Shown: positions 1 through 9,607 of the stretch, piece by piece
Layout of the letters: each line of letters starts with the position of its first letter
Position numbering within the stretch: position 1 is the stretch's first letter
Source of the DNA: Novosphingobium sp. IK01
GTDB lineage: Bacteria; Pseudomonadota; Alphaproteobacteria; Sphingomonadales; Sphingomonadaceae
Length of the DNA stretch: 64,000 bases
Assembly (NCBI RefSeq): GCF_033242265.1
Contig: NZ_BTFW01000001.1
Span: 2,997,001 to 3,061,000, forward strand
Reading direction: 5' to 3'
The notes under the pieces: generated by a model
The model's input: the letters and a program-made list of their open reading frames with translations, nothing else
Told to the model about the DNA's origin: nothing
Databases searched by the model: none
Position numbers and translations under genes: made by a program

Positions 1-527
1 ACCGGCAATATGGCACCGACTATCGCAGCGTGATGCCCACCAACCTCTATGGTCCGGGGGACAACTTCCATCCCGAGAACAGCCATGTCATGCCCGCGCT
101 TATCCGCCGCTTCCACGAAGCCGTGCGTGATGGCGTGAAGCAGGTGGCAATCTGGGGATCGGGCACGCCGCGTCGTGAATTCCTCCATGTGGACGACATG
201 GCGCAGGCCTCGCTCTTCGTGCTCGACCTCCCGCTGGAGGTGTACGAGGCCAATACCCAGCCCATGCTCAGCCACATCAACGTCGGCTATGGCGAGGACG
301 TGACCATTCGCGAACTGGCGGAACTGGTGGCCAGGGTCACCGGCTTTACCGGCGAGATCGTGTTCGATGCCAGCAAGCCCGACGGCACCATGCGCAAGCT
401 CATGGATTCGAGCCGTCTTGAGGCGATGGGCTGGAAACCCTCGGTCGTCCTCGAACAGGGCGTGGCCGAAACCTACCAGTGGTTTCTCGACAATGTCGTG
501 CAGGAGCGATCGGTTGCTCCTGCCTGA
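1..527 (+). CDS. fcl: GDP-L-fucose synthase, C-terminal part (cut by window edge)
   Basis: This is the C-terminal half of an NADPH-dependent GDP-4-keto-6-deoxy-mannose epimerase/reductase, the second step from GDP-mannose to GDP-L-fucose. The reading frame is open from base 3 to the stop at 525-527. The visible part has the NLYGPGDNF and [10 protein letters not shown] signatures of Fcl. The bases are identical to 24411-24937, where the full gene is present, so this is one arm of a duplication whose upstream extent lies outside the window. Whether the N-terminal half is intact upstream cannot be seen. Confidence 0.9.
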   Translation, partial: RQYGTDYRSVMPTNLYGPGDNFHPENSHVMPALIRRFHEAVRDGVKQVAIWGSGTPRREFLHVDDMAQASLFVLDLPLEVYEANTQPMLSHINVGYGEDVTIRELAELVARVTGFTGEIVFDASKPDGTMRKLMDSSRLEAMGWKPSVVLEQGVAETYQWFLDNVVQERSVAPA

Positions 528-728
528 TGATCCGGTCGCCACGATAATGCTCCCCCCGCTTCTTGTCTGGCAGGTCTGATCTCGTGAACATCCTGATCCT
601 GGGTATCAATTACGCGCCCGAAATGGTCGGCATCGGGCCTTATACGGCGGGCACGGCGCAGTTTCTGGCGCAAGCCGGACACAGTGTTACGGTCGTTGCA
701 TCCAAGCCCTATTACCCGCAGTGGAAGG
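1..728 (+). repeat. 728-bp exact direct repeat, left arm (right arm 24411-25138)
   Basis: Bases 1-728 match 24411-25138 throughout and stop matching at base 729 (g versus t). The repeat covers the end of fcl, the spacer and the first part of a WcaI-like glycosyltransferase gene. The left boundary is not visible because the window starts inside it. Recombination between the arms would delete about 24.4 kb with most of the IS nests and the first EPS block. Confidence 0.95.
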
Positions 729-1597
729 GTGCGAAAGAATATCGCACGCCGGGCGTTTTACGCACGGAGAAGGCGCGGGGGCGCGTTCATCGCGTACCGC
801 TTTACGTGCCCAACAAGTCGAGCGGCCTGCGAAGGTTGATCCATCACGCCTGTTTCACCACTCTGGCGGTGCCGGAAATGTTGCGCGCGGCTCACTTCAA
901 AAAGCTGCTTATTGGCGCGGAGGGGGGGCGAACCGTCGAGTTCAGTAATTTGGTCAACATAGATCATATTCGTCCCCTTCCAGGACCATCGGTCTACCGC
1001 GAACATTGGGGTATTACGACGCCACATGTGGTGCTTTACTCGGGAAATTTTGGGCACAAGCAGGGTTTGGAGATAATTCCCCAAGCGGCGCGCATGCTCG
1101 CGGATCGTGATGATCTGACCTTCGTGATATGTGGAAATGGGGCATTGAAAGATCGCCGTGAGGCGGAGGCCTCTGGACTGTCGAACGTCAAGTTCTTCGA
1201 TCTCCAGTCAGCGGACAAGCTGAACGAGTTTCTTGGCCTGGCGACCGGCCATTTGTTGCCGCAAATTGTCAACACCGCATATCTGGTGCTGCTTTCGAAG
1301 GTGGCAAGCATGCGCGCCTCCGGCGGTCCAGTGCTGGCGATTGCTGTGCTGGGCACCGGGGGTGCGCACGAACTGGACGGATGCGGATGTTGTGTCCCGC
1401 CAGGGGCTGCCGCCGTTTTGCCAAGGTCGCTGGTTGCCTTGCTAGATGATGAACACACTCGTGATGGCTACCGTAAAATAGCAAGGGTCAAGGCCGAACG
1501 GCGCTGGGGACGCAATCAGATACTGGCGAAATTAGCCACCGAGATGGCTGGAAAGTTTGCCAGCCCTGTTTCGCTACACGGCAGGCAAGCGGATTAG
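563..1597 (+). pseudogene. Hybrid, internally deleted WcaI-like glycosyltransferase
   Basis: The first ~55 codons are identical to the intact gene at 24994-26205, then the sequence switches at base 729 to a diverged homologue. Aligned to the 403-residue intact protein, about 70 central residues are missing: the segment with the WLHIQDFE and FESWAI motifs is lost between AAHFKK and RTVEFSN. The donor-site region is also altered: the intact copy has LVLPSKLTNMLASG and then EPGTG, whereas here the prolines and acidic residue are replaced (LVLLSKVASMRASG, then VLGTGG). A start at GTG 584 is more likely than TTG 563. I read this as a decayed relic re-fused by recombination. Residual function is unlikely but not excluded, because the frame stays open. 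Confidence 0.75.
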
Positions 1598-1608
1598 GAG
1601 TAGCCACG

Positions 1609-2973
1609 ATGCTTGCCGTCGTCCCGCCACACATGCCTGCAACGAGTATAGTCAGTAAACACATGAACTCTCAACTCTTTGCTCGGAATGGTCGCGCAGC
1701 AGTGAATGTTGGCCGCAGATCAGAATTTTTCAGGACTTTCGAGGCGATTAGCGTCTTTTTTCTTATATTTTCAGTTTCCGGCGTTACCATTTTTGCCAGA
1801 TCGCTAGCTACCTGGGAAGATTTAATCTGTCCCGTTATCCTTGCTGCCTTCAGCAGCATCTATTTCATTGTATATTCTATACGAATATCGTACAGGTTCA
1901 TATTTTTTATATTTGCTTATATTTCGCTGACATTCTTGCAGAGTATGATCTACGGCTCCATCCATTCCAAGCAATTACTTCTTTATCCTCTTAATTTCAT
2001 ATCATCCTATTGCTATGTCAGAGCAATGGGGCGGCGGTTTTTCACGCACGTTGAGCTGCAGATATTCGCGCTCTCGGCAATCACCGTCGTGATCTGGTCA
2101 TTTGATACGCTGACGTCAGGCGCCATACGCCACGGCCTTAAGGGAATAACGGTCGGCGCGCCGTATAGCGACATCGTGGATTCCTATATCGTCTTACAGA
2201 CTTTTATTAATGAAGGGGTGGATGCGCTTTTTAAAAGGAATAGCGGATTCTGCTGGGAGCCTGGCGCCTTTTCCGTAATGTGCAACGTCGCGCTGATGAT
2301 AAACTTGTATCGGACGAAGTTCAAAATCCGCAGAAATTTTAGGGCTTTTATACTTGTTGCAGCTATCATTTCCTCACAGTCTACCACTGGATATTCAATT
2401 TTATTTATATTCATATTGCTCAAATTTTGGCATGATCTTTCAAGCGGATATCGCCTTCTGATTTTTCCGCTGGCTGCAGCATCCATGATTTTTGCGGTCT
2501 CGGCACTGCCATTTATGCAAGCCAAAATTGAAGATCTTTCTGGACAAGATATCAAGGAGCTTGTCAATAAATCGTCACAGGACTGGAACAAGGATAAACC
2601 CATTGCTGCGCAGCGATTTCTTTCATTCACCATGGATTTTTCAGACTTTCTCAACAACCCGTTGACTGGTTATGGCGGGGAAGAGTCGCAAATGCTTTCA
2701 AATCGTGAATCTTATAATATTGTATCTATTTCGGGGATTGGAAAAATTCTTGCCCGATTCGGAATATTAGGGTTTGTTTTTTTTACTTCATCTACATTAT
2801 ACAGCTCTTATGTTGTAAGCAGACAATTTTCTGCCAACAGTCCTTTGATGTTGTTTTTATTCATAGCGTGCGTTTCGATAAGTTATTCCATCGTCGAGCA
2901 CCCGCTTTTCATATGCCTGTGGTGTTACGGATTTTTCGGCGGGGGCGTCGGATTTAAACGGGTTTCGAGGTGA
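1609..2973 (+). CDS. Wzy-like polysaccharide polymerase (integral membrane)
   Basis: This 454-residue protein is very hydrophobic, with about ten likely membrane spans and a longer loop near residues 300-370, the layout of O-antigen/EPS polymerases. No family motif is diagnostic, so the call rests on topology and position among glycosyltransferases. The ATG at 1609 has a good Shine-Dalgarno (AGGAG at 1596-1600) and starts 11 bases after the upstream frame stops. The coding sequence is much richer in A/T than its neighbours, a usual sign of imported serotype-type genes. The stop overlaps the start of the next gene. Confidence 0.7.
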   Translation: MLAVVPPHMPATSIVSKHMNSQLFARNGRAAVNVGRRSEFFRTFEAISVFFLIFSVSGVTIFARSLATWEDLICPVILAAFSSIYFIVYSIRISYRFIFFIFAYISLTFLQSMIYGSIHSKQLLLYPLNFISSYCYVRAMGRRFFTHVELQIFALSAITVVIWSFDTLTSGAIRHGLKGITVGAPYSDIVDSYIVLQTFINEGVDALFKRNSGFCWEPGAFSVMCNVALMINLYRTKFKIRRNFRAFILVAAIISSQSTTGYSILFIFILLKFWHDLSSGYRLLIFPLAAASMIFAVSALPFMQAKIEDLSGQDIKELVNKSSQDWNKDKPIAAQRFLSFTMDFSDFLNNPLTGYGGEESQMLSNRESYNIVSISGIGKILARFGILGFVFFTSSTLYSSYVVSRQFSANSPLMLFLFIACVSISYSIVEHPLFICLWCYGFFGGGVGFKRVSR

Positions 2974-4088
2974 TGAAAATGTCAAGAGCAGCAGATCCCG
3001 CCGTCCGTCATCGCAACATTGTGATCGTCAATGACATGCTCTGGGGCGGCGGGCGTGAGCGTAGGATCGTGCAGCTTATCGCGGGCATCAACAGGCAAGG
3101 GGGCGATAATATAACGCTCGTTCTGCTAGATGATCGCGTTGACTATCCCGAGGTTTTCTCGCTGAACGTCAATGTTATAAAGATCAGCAGATCCAGTAAT
3201 AGAGACTTTTCCGTGTTCGGAAAGCTTTACAGGTTAATCAAAGCTCAGGGGGCGTGTGTAGTCAACCCTTGGTCGTTCATGAGTGTATTCTATGCCGCCC
3301 CCATGTGCCTTCTGGCCAAGCAGCCTTGCATAGGGGCTTTCGTCGTCGATTGTAAGCCGCCGGCAAGATTCTCGATTAACTGGTTTGCGATGAAGATAGG
3401 ATTCTTGCTGTGCAGGGGGGTGGTGAGCAATTCCGCAGCAGGGCACGCTGCTTACGCTACGCCACGTGAAAAGCGAATCGTCATTCACAACGGATTCGAT
3501 TCCGCCCGGTTGAAGCGGGTCGCCCTGCCGTCAACCGAGCGGGGGCCGGTAATGATTGCGATGATTGGCAGGCTGGACAAGCAGAAGGACTTTCGGACCT
3601 ACATCGACGCGCTGGCGATACTCCAAGGCAAGGGCGTTGCGTTTCGGGCTTTCATTGTGGGGCAGGGTGACGATCATGAGGCGTTGAAGGCTTACACGAT
3701 ACAACGAGATCTCCGCGACGTGCATATCACGGGTTTCGTGAGCGAGATCGACACTTTCATCTCTGGCGTGGACATCGGCGTGTTGTGCACGGACCCCGCG
3801 CATCATGCGGAAGGGATCTCCAACGCACTAATGGAGATGATGGCTCAAGGCAAACCCGTAGTTGCCACCGATGACGGCGGGACGCCGGAGATCGTCGACG
3901 ACGGCAATAATGGCATTCTTATTCCGCCCTGCGATGCCGAGGCTTTGGCCGGCAAGCTGGATCTCCTCATTCGGGACGAGCGCCTGAGGAAACAACTGGG
4001 AGCCAATGCCGCGAAGACGATCGCCACGAAGTTCAGCCTCGACGAAATGGCTACCAAGTTCTTGCAGGTGTACGATGGCGTCGCGTAA
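2970..4088 (+). CDS. GT4-type glycosyltransferase
   Basis: This 372-residue cytoplasmic GT-B enzyme should transfer a sugar from a nucleotide donor onto the growing lipid-linked repeat unit. The C-terminal donor domain shows IGRLDKQKDF and the E-x7-E type signature EGISNALMEMMAQGKP followed by DDGGTPEIV. Start choice is open between GTG 2970, ATG 2973 and ATG 2979. All overlap or abut the stop of the polymerase gene, so translation is probably coupled. Donor and acceptor cannot be assigned. Confidence 0.85.
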   Translation: MMKMSRAADPAVRHRNIVIVNDMLWGGGRERRIVQLIAGINRQGGDNITLVLLDDRVDYPEVFSLNVNVIKISRSSNRDFSVFGKLYRLIKAQGACVVNPWSFMSVFYAAPMCLLAKQPCIGAFVVDCKPPARFSINWFAMKIGFLLCRGVVSNSAAGHAAYATPREKRIVIHNGFDSARLKRVALPSTERGPVMIAMIGRLDKQKDFRTYIDALAILQGKGVAFRAFIVGQGDDHEALKAYTIQRDLRDVHITGFVSEIDTFISGVDIGVLCTDPAHHAEGISNALMEMMAQGKPVVATDDGGTPEIVDDGNNGILIPPCDAEALAGKLDLLIRDERLRKQLGANAAKTIATKFSLDEMATKFLQVYDGVA

Positions 4089-5211
4089 GCCGATCAAGAT
4101 CGTATACGCCATTTCCTCGTTGGTGAACGAGGGGCCCACCCGCATCCTGCTGAACCTCGTAAGGAATCTCGACCGGGAGCGTTTCGTGCCCCAGATCGTA
4201 ACCTTCAGGCCCGAGCGGGAAAATTCGCTGATCGGGGAGTTCGCGGCCGCGGAAACGCCGGTGACGTTGGTTGGTGGCGATGCGCGCGGTCTGATTTCGG
4301 GTACCATGGAGCGCATCGGTGCATTCAAGCGGCTGCTGGATGCGTCCGAGGCGGATATTGTCCATGCGCACTGCCCGAGATCGCTGTTCACGATGGTGGC
4401 CAGCCGCCCGCGCAGGGCCAAATCGGTCTATACCCTGCACGTGTTCCCCGAGCAGCAATACAGGATTATTCACGGTCCTGTGAAAGGTCCGCTTATCATA
4501 GCAGCTTCCAATGCGGTGCTGCGCTTTGTTGATCGTCCCATCGCCTGCTCGGAGAGCGTCAAGGACGAATACTTTGTCCAGAAGGGGAGGTGCTTCCCGG
4601 CTGTCAACAACGGGATCGAGCCTATCGATCTGCAAGGTCAGCCGCAGCGGGATCAGATTCTGCAATCGTTCGGGCTCGATCCGCGTGGGTATTATCTTCT
4701 TTTTGTCGGGCGCTTGTCTGGGGAAAAGCGGATCGTGGAACTAGTGAAGGCTTTCGATAAAGCCGGGGTTCCCGATGTAGGCCTGATAGTCGTGGGTGAC
4801 GGCCCGGACATGCCCGTGCTGCGCCAGATCGCCGGAGGCAAGGTGCACCTGATGGGCTTTCACTCCGATATCCGTCCATTCTTGGCGGCCAGTGACTGCT
4901 ACATATCTCCCTCATCGACCGAGGGATTGGCGAACTCCCTGCTGGAGGCGATGTCCGCAGGATTGCCGGGGCTGCTTTCCGAAATCCCTTCGCACCGCTT
5001 TGTGATTGACCGCTGCCAGGGTTTCGTCGCGACGGTGTTCGATCCGCTATCCCCGCAATCGCTGGCCTGGAGCCTCGCGGCTGTCCGCGAATACGAGGCG
5101 GAGCAAGTACGCTATAACGTCCGGTCAAACTTCGAAAATATGTTTCACTCCAGAGTGATGGCATATGGGTATGAGAATCATTACGTGGAGCTTGTGCATG
5201 GAACCGACTAG
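4075..5211 (+). CDS. GT4-type glycosyltransferase
   Basis: This protein of 378 residues begins MASRKPIKIVYAISSL, with the usual N-terminal beta strand and glycine-poor loop of GT4 enzymes. The C-terminal half has FVGRLSGEKRIVELV and STEGLANSLLEAMSAG, the donor-binding segment with the two conserved glutamates. I chose ATG 4075 because an upstream in-frame ATG at 4006 adds only arginine-rich out-of-family sequence. From 4075 it overlaps the previous gene by 14 bases. It lies in one transcription unit with the flanking EPS genes. Specificity is unknown. Confidence 0.85.
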   Translation: MASRKPIKIVYAISSLVNEGPTRILLNLVRNLDRERFVPQIVTFRPERENSLIGEFAAAETPVTLVGGDARGLISGTMERIGAFKRLLDASEADIVHAHCPRSLFTMVASRPRRAKSVYTLHVFPEQQYRIIHGPVKGPLIIAASNAVLRFVDRPIACSESVKDEYFVQKGRCFPAVNNGIEPIDLQGQPQRDQILQSFGLDPRGYYLLFVGRLSGEKRIVELVKAFDKAGVPDVGLIVVGDGPDMPVLRQIAGGKVHLMGFHSDIRPFLAASDCYISPSSTEGLANSLLEAMSAGLPGLLSEIPSHRFVIDRCQGFVATVFDPLSPQSLAWSLAAVREYEAEQVRYNVRSNFENMFHSRVMAYGYENHYVELVHGTD

Positions 5212-6175
5212 GCTTCTGGTCACTGGGGGGTCGGGGTTTATCGGTACCAACCTCATCGACGCTCTGTCGATGGTGCCGGGCCTCGAAATCATGAACGTCG
5301 ATATGATTCGTCCAAAAGTCCGGGCGCATGATGTCTATTGGCATGACGTCGATATCCGCGACTGTGCCAAGCTAACCGAGGCGATCACTAAGTTCGGGCC
5401 GAATGGCGTCATCCACCTAGCTGCGCGGACGGATCTGGGCGGCAAGGAACTTGCCGATTATTCCAGCAACACCGATGGCGTGGCGAGCTTGCTGAAAGCG
5501 CTGGACGCGATCCGGTTTTCTGGCCCGGCCATCTTTGCCTCGTCGATGTATGTGTGCCGGCCGGGCTATACGCCAACATCCGACACAGATTACCAGCCTC
5601 ACACGCCCTATGGCGAAAGCAAGGTGGTGGGCGAGCAAATCCTGAGGGACCACAACCCCGCATACCCGTGGCTGATCATTCGACCCACGTCGATATGGGG
5701 GCCGTGGTTTGGAACGCCTTACGCCGACTTCTTCCATGTGGTCCTATCTAGGCGCTATGCGAACATCGCCAATGTCAACATGATGAAAACATACGGCTAT
5801 GTCGGCAATACCGTGGTCCAAATCCACGCGCTGTTGGATCGGGTCGAGGCGTGTCGGTCCAGGGTGGTCTATCTGGGGGACTGGCCAGCCTATTCGGTCA
5901 AGGAATGGGCGGCGGAAATTGCGGCTTTCGTACCTTACAAGGTGCCGACCGTTCCCAAGGCTGCCTTCAGATTGCTTGCCGTGATCGGGGATGCCGCTAA
6001 AGTGGTCGGGGTAAAATTTCCCATGACCTCCTTCAGATTGAAAAACCTGACGACCGACAATGTGCACGATACCGCGCTTCTGAGGAGCATCGTGGGTGAT
6101 GATTTGCGGTTTTCCAGGCGGCAAGGAAACGAGATCACAGTGGCTTGGCTGCGGGCCCAAAGGGCCCTTGCCTGA
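5198..6175 (+). CDS. NAD(P)-dependent sugar epimerase/dehydratase (extended SDR)
   Basis: This protein of 325 residues has the Rossmann motif GGSGFIG at residues 10-16 and the catalytic YGESK pair Y138/K142. The TSIWGPWFGTPY segment is typical of NDP-sugar epimerases and reductases. The start at 5198 overlaps the preceding glycosyltransferase by 14 bases, and an upstream in-frame ATG at 5165 would add eleven residues before the first beta strand. It probably makes or modifies a nucleotide sugar for the same polymer. It is not close enough to GalE, RmlB or Fcl to name the product. Confidence 0.82.
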   Translation: MEPTRLLVTGGSGFIGTNLIDALSMVPGLEIMNVDMIRPKVRAHDVYWHDVDIRDCAKLTEAITKFGPNGVIHLAARTDLGGKELADYSSNTDGVASLLKALDAIRFSGPAIFASSMYVCRPGYTPTSDTDYQPHTPYGESKVVGEQILRDHNPAYPWLIIRPTSIWGPWFGTPYADFFHVVLSRRYANIANVNMMKTYGYVGNTVVQIHALLDRVEACRSRVVYLGDWPAYSVKEWAAEIAAFVPYKVPTVPKAAFRLLAVIGDAAKVVGVKFPMTSFRLKNLTTDNVHDTALLRSIVGDDLRFSRRQGNEITVAWLRAQRALA

Positions 6176-6269
6176 GGCGGCCCTTCAAGGCGAGCAGCGG
6201 CTTATGGTGTCGGGATGGACGCGGCAAGCGTTGCTCTCTGCGGCATAACAATAAAGTGAGAAATATTGC

Positions 6270-7283
6270 ATGCGTACAGCGCTAGTAACGGGTTGCTCTG
6301 GGTTCATCGGATATTTCGTATCCAAACGGTTGCTCAGCGACGGGTTCCGTGTAATCGGGCTTGATGCAATGACTGACTATTATGATGTGGCGCTCAAGCA
6401 GCGGCGTTTGGGCTACCTGCTTCAGTCGGAATATTTCCGAATGGTGCAGGAATACGTGGAGGCGCCGGGCGCCCTGATGGAACTGTTCGAAACGGAACGG
6501 CCCGACGTCGTGATCCACCTCGCCGCTCAGGCAGGCGTACGCTATTCCATCGAAAACCCGCGCGCCTACCTTGAAAGCAACATCGTCGGCACGTTCGAGC
6601 TGTTGGAATCGGCTCGCGCCTATCCGCCTCAGCATATGCTGCTTGCATCCACATCGTCAGCATTCGGCGCGAATACCGAGATGCCATATCGGGAAACCGA
6701 CCGTGCCGACCACCAGATGTCATTTTACGCGGCAACCAAGAAATCCACCGAAAACATAGCGCACAGTTATGCGCATTTGTTTGACCTGCCGATAACCATG
6801 TTCCGCTTTTTCACGGTCTACGGTCCGTGGGGGAGGCCGGACATGGCACTATTCAAATTCACCAAGTCGATCCTAGAGGGTAGACCTATCGATGTCTACA
6901 ACTACGGCGACATGAGGCGTGACTTTACCTATATCGACGATTTAGTCGAAGCGATCCGACTGTTAATCGATGTCCCGCCTGAGCGCCCGACTGATGCGGG
7001 CCTGATCCCGGAGGGTGATAGCCTCTCGCCCGTAGCGCCGTGGCGCGTTGTGAACATCGGCAATTCCGACGCGGTGCAACTGACTGATTTCATCGACGCG
7101 ATCGAAGACGCGACGGGACGCAAGGCTGAACGGAGCCTGATGCCGATGCAGGCGGGTGATGTTCCTGCGACTTGGGCTAATGCGGAATTGCTGCGGACGC
7201 TTACGGGGTATGCCCCCAGCACCAGCGTGCGTGCCGGTGTTGCGGAGTTTGTCAGATGGTATCGGGAATATCATACGTCTTGA
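6270..7283 (+). CDS. UDP-glucuronate 4-epimerase-like SDR
   Basis: This 337-residue extended SDR has GCSGFIG at residues 8-14 and catalytic Y153/K157 in SFYAATKKSTE. The DAMTDYYDVALKQRRL stretch and FFTVYGPWGRPDMA are characteristic of the LspL/CapI UDP-glucuronate 4-epimerase group, which gives UDP-galacturonate. A 94-base gap separates it from the upstream epimerase, so it may have its own ribosome site or promoter. It could supply uronic acid to the polymer. A related UDP-glucose or UDP-xylose epimerase is the alternative. Confidence 0.82.
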   Translation: MRTALVTGCSGFIGYFVSKRLLSDGFRVIGLDAMTDYYDVALKQRRLGYLLQSEYFRMVQEYVEAPGALMELFETERPDVVIHLAAQAGVRYSIENPRAYLESNIVGTFELLESARAYPPQHMLLASTSSAFGANTEMPYRETDRADHQMSFYAATKKSTENIAHSYAHLFDLPITMFRFFTVYGPWGRPDMALFKFTKSILEGRPIDVYNYGDMRRDFTYIDDLVEAIRLLIDVPPERPTDAGLIPEGDSLSPVAPWRVVNIGNSDAVQLTDFIDAIEDATGRKAERSLMPMQAGDVPATWANAELLRTLTGYAPSTSVRAGVAEFVRWYREYHTS

Positions 7284-7433
7284 AACTAGCGCACCACCTG
7301 TGTTGCGTCTCTCTGACGTCGATGCGCAGTGGCCTGCACGTAGGCCGGTTGGTGCAAAGGCTGAGGGAGGGGGGAAGTCCGGCTAAAACAAGGTGATGTT
7401 GATCGCAAGGCAGCATGCTTACCATGGGGTAAT

Positions 7434-8573
7434 ATGATGGTAGTTCTATTCTGCGGACAGTCGAGCTATCCTCGCAACGATTCCGCCACTGCAAATCGTT
7501 ACCGTGCGCTCGCCGAAATGACGGCTGAGCTAGGATACGAAATCATCTTTGTGAATCGTCATCCGCCACTCCGCCAGGACGAGTCCCGTAATTTCAACGC
7601 TGACTTTCCCGTAATAAATTCGTCAGGGAAATTTCGTTTCGAAGGCTGGCTGACACGCCAACTGCGTCGAATATTTGCGGTATTTTTCGAATCTGCAAAA
7701 ATAATGCGCATTGCCAAGAATAATTCAGTTAAAATCATCAATATATACACACAATTTGCGCTCGATCTACCATTTTATTATCTGATATCTCGCTTGATTG
7801 GCGCAAAATGTGTGGTGCATGTCACAGAAAACCGATCTCAATTATCTCACCGTAAAGCGCTCGGTAAGATAAATGACCTCCTGTATGACCTGTTTGCGAC
7901 ATCTCTATTTTCCAGATTCATAACGATTAGTTCAGTGCTAAAAGAAATGGTTCTCGCGAATGGCAAAGAGGTCCTGGTGGTTTCCATCCCGCCAGTCTTC
8001 CGGTTCGAAGTCATGAAGAGCATCCCCGCAATGGTGGGGGAGCGACCATATTTTGCGTACTGCGCTTCTTCGGCATACGAAGAGGTAATCTGGTTTGTGA
8101 TACAAGCGTACAATTCTATGGAGAATGTCGAAGCCGATCTGGTCCTGGTCATCAATGGATCGCTGTCCACTCGGATCGAAGCTGCATGCAGGGCCAATTC
8201 CCGTATAACGCTTCGTTCGAACGTCGAATACGGGCAACTTTTGTCGCTATATAAGGGAGCGTTAGCGCTTCTTATTCCGTTGCGTAACACGCCTCAGGAT
8301 ATTGCTCGATATCCTCAGAAAATTACTGAGTATCTGGCAAGCGGGCGCCCGATAATCAGTACGCGTTTTGGCGAGGTGGGGCGGCACTTCGCCCATCAGA
8401 AGACAGCGCTTCTGGCTCAGGATTATGATGTTGCGCAGTTCGCTGCGCTCATGGATTTTGCCCTGTCCCAACCTGCCATGCTAGATGAAATAGCGAAAAA
8501 AGGCTATCAATTGGGAATGCAACTTTTTGATTCTCATGCGCAAAGCCGGATATTGAAGTTGGCGTTCCAATGA
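7434..8573 (+). CDS. Glycosyltransferase, GT-B fold
   Basis: This 379-residue protein has an N-terminal acceptor domain and a C-terminal segment PLRNTPQDIARYPQKITEYLASGRPIIS-type, in which the KITEYLASG motif is the donor-binding region of GT4-like enzymes. Base composition is more A/T-rich than in genes to either side, suggesting a separate origin. Two ATG codons in a row (7434, 7437) could start it. The end overlaps the next gene by four bases. No sugar specificity can be read. Confidence 0.78.
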   Translation: MMVVLFCGQSSYPRNDSATANRYRALAEMTAELGYEIIFVNRHPPLRQDESRNFNADFPVINSSGKFRFEGWLTRQLRRIFAVFFESAKIMRIAKNNSVKIINIYTQFALDLPFYYLISRLIGAKCVVHVTENRSQLSHRKALGKINDLLYDLFATSLFSRFITISSVLKEMVLANGKEVLVVSIPPVFRFEVMKSIPAMVGERPYFAYCASSAYEEVIWFVIQAYNSMENVEADLVLVINGSLSTRIEAACRANSRITLRSNVEYGQLLSLYKGALALLIPLRNTPQDIARYPQKITEYLASGRPIISTRFGEVGRHFAHQKTALLAQDYDVAQFAALMDFALSQPAMLDEIAKKGYQLGMQLFDSHAQSRILKLAFQ

Positions 8574-9118
8574 TCAAACGCATCCTTTTGTTTGCGCTGC
8601 TGCGCATGCTGCCTGAATACCGCAGGCCACTTGCATGTGCACGACTGCTCGGCGTCAAAGTGGGTGCAAGAAACCGCTTCACGGGCGCGATTAACTTTGG
8701 AAGTGAGCCCTATCTTATCGAACTTGGCGACAACGTTACCCTCGCTCAGGGAACCACCTTCATTACGCATGATGGTGGCTCTGGCCTTTTCAGGGATGAG
8801 CATCCTGGTTTGAATGTTTTTGCGCGCATCATAATCGGAAACAATGTGTTCATCGGCTCTTCCGTGACGATCATGCCCGGGGTGAAAATCGGTAACAACG
8901 TTGTCGTGGGCGCGTGCAGCGTCGTTACGAAATCAATTCCTGACAATGTGGTCGCGGCGGGCAATCCCGCGAGAAAGATCAAGACGATAGAGGAATACAG
9001 GCTAGGCTTGCTGGAACGCGGTATCCAGCTTCCAAACACCCCTGATCGGTCGGAGCGCATCCTGCGGCACTGTCGCGAACAGGACGCCAGGTCCGATAGG
9101 CAGATTTCTGATCGCTGA
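8570..9118 (+). CDS. Hexapeptide-repeat O-acyltransferase
   Basis: This protein of 182 residues is built of left-handed beta-helix hexapeptide repeats, for example IGNNVFIGSSVTIMPGVKIGNNVVVGA, and has the conserved histidine in FITHDGG expected to act as catalytic base. The family (WbbJ/Maa type) transfers acetyl groups from acetyl-CoA to sugars. It shares an ATGA overlap with the glycosyltransferase before it, suggesting coupled translation and a role in acetylating the polymer or its precursor. The EPS block is cut off just downstream by IS remnants. Confidence 0.85.
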   Translation: MIKRILLFALLRMLPEYRRPLACARLLGVKVGARNRFTGAINFGSEPYLIELGDNVTLAQGTTFITHDGGSGLFRDEHPGLNVFARIIIGNNVFIGSSVTIMPGVKIGNNVVVGACSVVTKSIPDNVVAAGNPARKIKTIEEYRLGLLERGIQLPNTPDRSERILRHCREQDARSDRQISDR

Positions 9119-9164
9119 AGTGCCAGGCTGGATCGATCTGTTCCGCGTGACCATTCCGGCCTTA

Positions 9165-9286
9165 GAGCCCGATCCGAAAGTTGTTGAACGATACCAGTAC
9201 GTTGTGATTCAGCCGTCTTTGCGAAGAGATGGGATGGATCATGACATGGACTGGTACCGCTCGGGAGGAGCATAGCCGCAAAGGGC
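9165..9286 (+). mobile_element. IS5-family (IS1031-type) left-end remnant
   Basis: The terminal sequence gagcccgatccgaaagtt follows TTA (9162-9164), which fits the TNA target of IS1031-group elements. It then encodes the first residues of a transposase (TAREEHSRKG), the same element type as at 14260. The remnant is cut after about 120 bases by the left end of the IS3-B element. Confidence 0.75.
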
Positions 9287-9603
9287 TGAGGTGGTGCCGA
9301 TTTTCTGGACAGGGTGATAAGCTCAGCCTGACCTGAGGAACGGACCGGAATGAAGACGACGAGAAAGCGCTACAGCGCGGATTTCAAAGCCAAGGTTGCG
9401 ATGGAAGCGATCCGGGGCGATTTGACGCTGGCGGAACTGGCTGCCAAGCACGGCGTGCATCACACGATGATCGGCGCATGGAAGCGTCAGGCGATGGATG
9501 GCATGGCCAGCCTGTTTGACGGCGGCGATCAGGCTGCCAAGGCGTCCAGTGAGGCGGAGATCGAGAAACTGCACGCCAAGATCGGGCAACTGCTGGTGGA
9601 GCG
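9287..9603 (+). mobile_element. IS3-B copy 1, truncated (left end and most of orfA)
   Basis: Bases 9287-9603 match 26523-26839 at a constant offset of 17236. They hold the left terminus tgaggtggtgccgatttt and orfA from ATG 9350 (MKTTRKRYSADFKAKV, the helix-turn-helix of IS3 OrfA). Homology ends at the codon pair GGAGCG, four bases before the IS5-A end, and orfB is absent. The fragment cannot move by itself. Confidence 0.88.
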
Positions 9604-9607
9604 TGCT